A DNA stretch of 64,000 bases. Source: Sipunculus nudus. Taxonomy: Eukaryota; Annelida; Sipuncula; Golfingiida; Sipunculidae. The notes beneath the pieces were generated by a model. That model searched no databases, had not been told where the DNA came from, and saw only the letters and a program-made list of their open reading frames with translations. A program made the position numbers and the translations under genes. Where the stretch lies: the NCBI GenBank assembly GCA_026874595.1, contig CM049307.1, forward strand, positions 9,077,579 to 9,141,578. Direction: 5' to 3'. Numbering within the stretch: the stretch's first letter is position 1; each line of letters begins with the position of its first letter. Positions 63,601 to 64,000 of the stretch are shown here, piece by piece.

Positions 63601-63973
63601 TCCAAAATGAGGATTTCTATTATATCATGAGTAATTTGTAGCTCTCATTATAAATTCTGATTTTAGCATCAAGTTGATTTTAGCCTTTTCTTCAGCAGAA
63701 AAAAAATAGATTATACTGAATTGTTTGTGGGAATTTCTTAACAGGTACAGATGTTAGAATAAAGAGAGTACATTCAGGAATCAAGTTCTGTAGATAAAAA
63801 GTACTATGTTTTATGACAATTTATAGATGTTGTGATGTGTTTGTTGACATTGGCCACTGACATGACTGTTTGTTTTCTGCTTTGAACAGGATCTACAAAA
63901 CCTAATGGATCCCTCTAGGAATATGTCTAAATACAGAAACTTAGTGAATAGTGAACATGTCCAGCCTCCCATG
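45538..63973 (+). CDS. RAPGEF2: PDZ-GEF (RAPGEF2/6-type Rap guanine-nucleotide exchange factor), 18 exons, partial at both ends
   Basis: Joined exons give about 913 codons with no stop and matching phases at each junction. Residue numbers here count from the first full codon of the exon at 45538. Order: conserved N-terminal segment with LEPSEMIV (about 1-30), acidic Ser-rich stretch (about 66-143), cyclic-nucleotide-binding-like domain (about 178-300), REM/RasGEF_N (317-407), PDZ (about 427-511), basic linker (512-650), Ras-association (about 652-735), CDC25/RasGEF (about 755-913, continuing past the window). Family members load GTP onto Rap1/Rap2 at membranes and cell junctions and act in adhesion and epithelial or neuronal morphogenesis; this is family knowledge. 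Vertebrates have two paralogues (RAPGEF2, RAPGEF6) and flies one (dizzy), so the invertebrate gene is best read as co-orthologous to both. Start codon and C-terminal tail are not in this exon set. Confidence 0.95.
45614..50863 (+). other. Intron of the PDZ-GEF gene, 5.25 kb
   Basis: Runs from donor gtgagt to the acceptor at 50863. No further exon, transposon with clear ends or RNA gene was recognised. It holds a poly-G tract at 49645-49658 and several A/T runs. Confidence 0.7.
50864..50983 (+). CDS. RAPGEF2: PDZ-GEF exon 2: VDYPDV and Ser/Thr-rich segment
   Basis: Acceptor is a long T-run ending in cag; donor gtacgg. It encodes 40 residues starting [10 protein letters not shown], the direct continuation of LEPSEMIV in the family. 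The remainder is a poorly conserved Ser/Thr/Arg-rich region that is probably disordered. Both ends fall between codons. It follows a 5.2-kb intron. Confidence 0.95.
51361..51594 (+). CDS. RAPGEF2: PDZ-GEF exon 3: Ser-rich acidic linker
   Basis: Acceptor tttttgtcag and donor gtgagt. It encodes 78 residues including [16 protein letters not shown], then [18 protein letters not shown]. The DLSG...VDSDDEE block matches the acidic stretch before the nucleotide-binding-like domain in RAPGEF2. The region is rich in Ser, Thr and Asp and likely disordered and phosphorylated (inference). Confidence 0.95.
51955..52059 (+). CDS. RAPGEF2: PDZ-GEF exon 4: start of the cyclic-nucleotide-binding-like domain
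   Basis: Acceptor ttgacag and donor gtgagt. It encodes 35 residues including [17 protein letters not shown] and LLEFMQRFP, the conserved helical lead-in to the nucleotide-binding-like fold in this family. Both ends are in phase 0. Confidence 0.96.
52589..52779 (+). CDS. RAPGEF2: PDZ-GEF exon 5: cyclic-nucleotide-binding-like domain, first half
   Basis: Acceptor aatttcag and donor gtaata. It encodes [25 protein letters not shown] and [16 protein letters not shown], the beta-roll strands of the domain. It ends with two bases of a Ser codon completed by the next exon. Match to the family is close over the whole exon. Confidence 0.97.
53186..53408 (+). CDS. RAPGEF2: PDZ-GEF exon 6: cyclic-nucleotide-binding-like domain, second half
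   Basis: Acceptor gttttacag and donor gtaagt. It begins by completing Ser and then encodes [14 protein letters not shown] and [17 protein letters not shown]. The place of the phosphate-binding cassette (usual pattern FGE-L/I-A...R-T/S-A) reads FGITPT...GVMTTT, so the Glu and Arg that hold cAMP or cGMP are missing. This is the known state of the family, for which nucleotide binding is disputed. It ends GHIVIR. Confidence 0.97.
53789..53953 (+). CDS. RAPGEF2: PDZ-GEF exon 7: RasGEF N-terminal (REM) domain, first part
   Basis: Acceptor tgtttcag and donor gtaggt; both ends in phase 0. It encodes [20 protein letters not shown] and RTFLQTP, then [21 protein letters not shown] is the REM-domain signature. 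REM helices pack against the CDC25 domain and stabilise it. Confidence 0.97.
54341..54448 (+). CDS. RAPGEF2: PDZ-GEF exon 8: REM domain, second part
   Basis: Acceptor tattttgcag and donor gtagga. It encodes 36 residues, [18 protein letters not shown] through FEHLLEKE, the last REM helices. It ends in phase 0 with Glu, so the next exon must begin KMIGQ as in the family. Confidence 0.97.
54731..54901 (+). repeat. 46-bp tandem duplication spanning the 3' splice site of PDZ-GEF exon 9
   Basis: Two full 46-bp units (54789-54834, 54835-54880) are followed by the exon start. Each begins like GAAATGATTGGTCAG and ends in a pyrimidine-rich tract plus AG. The exon itself begins AAAATGATTGGTCAG, so it is the third copy of the unit head. 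A more diverged relative may lie at 54731-54788, also preceded by a cag. Candidate acceptors thus end at 54730, 54788, 54834 and 54880. Confidence 0.85.
54881..55084 (+). CDS. RAPGEF2: PDZ-GEF exon 9: end of REM region and first half of the PDZ domain
   Basis: I chose the acceptor ttttccacag at 54880 because it gives [17 protein letters not shown], which matches the family. Similar acceptors upstream at 54788 and 54834 run into stops. The exon then enters the PDZ domain: [20 protein letters not shown], with GCGIF as the carboxylate-binding loop, and AGLRRGDQ. Donor gtacat. See the 46-bp duplication at 54789-54901. Confidence 0.95.
55513..55621 (+). CDS. RAPGEF2: PDZ-GEF exon 10: second half of the PDZ domain
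   Basis: Acceptor atgttttcag and donor gtaggt. It encodes [20 protein letters not shown] and then [12 protein letters not shown], the last strands and the second helix of the PDZ fold. It ends with one base (G) of a split codon. Joined directly to 56987 it gives NLL-D-FREML. Confidence 0.95.
56027..56035 (+). CDS. Candidate 9-nt microexon after the PDZ domain
   Basis: Nine bases, gctatcgga, lie between tatttttgcag and gtaagt, which are strong splice sites in the right order. Spliced in, it keeps the frame and changes the junction from NLL-D-FREML to NLLGYRNFREML. Use is inferred from the sites alone; a chance pair of sites is possible. Confidence 0.4.
56503..56585. repeat. Perfect 31-bp inverted repeat (hairpin) in the intron before exon 11
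   Basis: Left arm 56503-56533 and right arm 56555-56585 are exact reverse complements with a 21-base loop. The arm starts GAGCTGATGAATAAAAAAAT. It lies between the candidate microexon and exon 11. It may be a fold-back transposon relic or an RNA hairpin; no target-site duplication was recognised. Confidence 0.9.
56987..57233 (+). CDS. RAPGEF2: PDZ-GEF exon 11: basic linker between the PDZ and RA domains
   Basis: Acceptor ctgtttcag and donor gtgagc. After [14 protein letters not shown] it encodes strongly basic runs ([15 protein letters not shown], then [11 protein letters not shown]) and [16 protein letters not shown]. The general position and basic character match the linker in vertebrate proteins, but the sequence is mostly not conserved. 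Probably disordered; the basic runs could bind membranes or act as a nuclear signal (inference). Confidence 0.92.
57698..57935 (+). CDS. RAPGEF2: PDZ-GEF exon 12: Ser-rich linker and start of the Ras-association domain
   Basis: Acceptor tattttacag and donor gtaaga. It encodes a Ser-rich stretch ([14 protein letters not shown]), the conserved SASNPDL motif, and then [20 protein letters not shown], the first strands of the ubiquitin-like Ras-association fold. It begins by completing a Ser codon and ends in phase 0. Confidence 0.95.
58051..58383 (+). repeat. 42-bp minisatellite, about 7.9 copies, intron after exon 12
   Basis: The unit contains GATAGCAGTATATCTGGCAT followed by CAGTAACCTGTTAGATGTTACT, with few changes between copies. 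Because 42 is a multiple of three and the unit lacks stops in some frames, long reading frames appear on both strands. They lack coding signals and are not called as genes. Confidence 0.93.
58729..58793 (+). CDS. RAPGEF2: PDZ-GEF exon 13: Ras-association domain, helix
   Basis: Acceptor gtcttcacag and donor gtaagc. This short exon of 65 bases encodes [20 protein letters not shown], the central helix of the RA fold, and ends with two bases of a Ser codon. The following intron carries a 1.9-kb transposon. Confidence 0.95.
58905..60853. mobile_element. hAT-like non-autonomous DNA transposon, intron after exon 13
   Basis: The left end reads CAGGGTTCGTACGCACCTTG and the right end, reverse-complemented, CAGGGTTCATACACTTATC. 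Both ends are flanked by TTTAC (58900-58904 and 60854-60858), a 5-bp target duplication. Inside both ends are runs of CTTGAAAAGTGCTTGAA, seen in widespread CAGGGTTCRTAC elements. No intact transposase was recognised. Superfamily (hAT, possibly the 5-bp-duplication group) is inferred from the ends. Confidence 0.75.
61037..61144 (+). CDS. RAPGEF2: PDZ-GEF exon 14: Ras-association domain, last strands
   Basis: Acceptor tactttcag and donor gtgatg. It encodes [15 protein letters not shown] and [20 protein letters not shown], very close to the family (YSLCEV, RLPDQL). It begins and ends inside codons (Ser and Arg) that match the neighbouring exons. Confidence 0.96.
61428..61662 (+). CDS. RAPGEF2: PDZ-GEF exon 15: end of RA domain and start of the CDC25 catalytic domain
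   Basis: Acceptor accatgcag and donor gtgaga. It encodes RYYLRNN, then [20 protein letters not shown] and [21 protein letters not shown]...F.L...EPTEY is the opening signature of RasGEF/CDC25 domains. The exon is GC-richer than its surroundings. Confidence 0.97.
61679..62191 (+). repeat. Duplicated segment within the intron after exon 15
   Basis: TTTTGATGT...CCTTCTGT and CTTGACAGAGTCAGATTATC occur at 61679-61721 and again at 62151-62191, about 470 bp apart and on either side of the MITE. A third weaker relative (TCAGATTTTCAGTGCCCTAA) precedes exon 16 near 62300-62325. This suggests local duplication within the intron. Confidence 0.6.
61771..61937. mobile_element. Small Tigger/pogo-type MITE, intron after exon 15
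   Basis: 167 bp with ends CAGTGAAACCTC and, reverse-complemented, CACTGAAACCTC, both flanked by TA. The short length and TA target site fit a mariner/pogo-derived MITE. It sits next to TG/TA-rich simple sequence on both sides. Confidence 0.75.
62342..62441 (+). CDS. RAPGEF2: PDZ-GEF exon 16: CDC25 domain
   Basis: Acceptor tattttccag and donor gtaagt at 62442. It encodes [20 protein letters not shown] then [10 protein letters not shown], a core helix pair of the CDC25 fold. It ends with one base completed by GG of the next exon (Arg). The last 64 bases and the donor are copied in tandem downstream; only the first donor gives an open frame. Confidence 0.96.
62378..63072 (+). repeat. 72-76-bp tandem repeat derived from the 3' end and donor of PDZ-GEF exon 16
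   Basis: Units start (ATCTGTAGTGAACC or near) at 62378, 62454, 62526, 62598, 62674, 62746, 62852, 62924 and 62996; the unit at 62746 contains an extra partial copy. Each carries the exon text through CATCAAAATAGCAA and a donor-like site: GT at 62442, 62514, 62586, 62662, 62734, 62840, 62912, 62984 and a weak one at 63060. Long minus-strand reading frames here are by-products of the repeat. Confidence 0.95.
63394..63521 (+). CDS. RAPGEF2: PDZ-GEF exon 17: CDC25 domain
   Basis: Acceptor atatttcag and donor gtaacc. It encodes [20 protein letters not shown] and then [10 protein letters not shown]. The [11 protein letters not shown] block, with the Asn and Phe near the Ras-contacting helical hairpin, is diagnostic of RasGEF catalytic domains. 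Confidence 0.97.
63890..63973 (+). CDS. RAPGEF2: PDZ-GEF exon 18: CDC25 domain (last exon in the window)
   Basis: Acceptor tttgaacag and donor gtgagt. It encodes [20 protein letters not shown] and QPPM. DPSRN..KYR is a family motif in the catalytic domain. The next exon should continue into the (I/V)PLFP catalytic segment beyond the window end. Confidence 0.96.
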
Positions 63974-64000
63974 GTGAGTACATGTGTGACTTGGTGTTCA

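Overview
This is a eukaryotic, intron-rich animal window. Coding sequence is confined to short exons with GT-AG splice sites, and the rest is AT-rich intron with microsatellites, minisatellites and small DNA transposons. The exon proteins and the repeat families (Helentron-like elements with inner tandem repeats, TA- and TTAA-flanked MITEs) suggest a marine invertebrate, most likely a mollusc or other lophotrochozoan. That placement is inference. No prokaryotic gene, rRNA or convincing tRNA was seen.

The one gene I can support is a plus-strand orthologue of the PDZ-GEF family (RAPGEF2/RAPGEF6; fly dizzy), a guanine-nucleotide exchange factor for Rap GTPases. Eighteen exons between 45538 and 63973 join with matching phases into about 913 codons: the end of an N-terminal segment, a cyclic-nucleotide-binding-like domain, a RasGEF N-terminal (REM) domain, a PDZ domain, a basic Ser-rich linker, a Ras-association domain and most of the CDC25 catalytic domain. 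The C-terminus lies beyond the window. The upstream exons of the long isoform were not found and may lie before position 1. A candidate alternative first exon (28669-28757) has the right phase to splice to the exon at 45538.

Layout: 1-28.6 kb is non-coding, with two MITEs (1153-1625, 2253-2783), three Helentron-like copies (5064-5717, 14087-15553, 19759-22654), a 221-bp tandem duplication (11081-11523) and a 27-28-bp minisatellite (17033-18796). From 28.6 to 45.5 kb lies the candidate first exon and a long intron with a 19-copy 91-bp satellite (33551-35296), smaller tandem repeats and a pogo/Tigger-like element (42442-43318). From 45.5 to 64 kb are the PDZ-GEF exons, with a hAT-like element, a small Tigger-type MITE and several intronic repeats.

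The most unusual signal is in the splicing architecture of this gene. The 3' splice site of the exon at 54881 lies in a 46-bp tandem duplication that supplies extra upstream acceptors. The 3' end and 5' splice site of the CDC25 exon at 62342-62441 are repeated about nine times into the following intron. Every extra site leads to an early stop, so these may be decoys or a route to non-productive transcripts. A 9-nt candidate microexon (56027-56035) and a nearby 31-bp perfect hairpin add to this picture.
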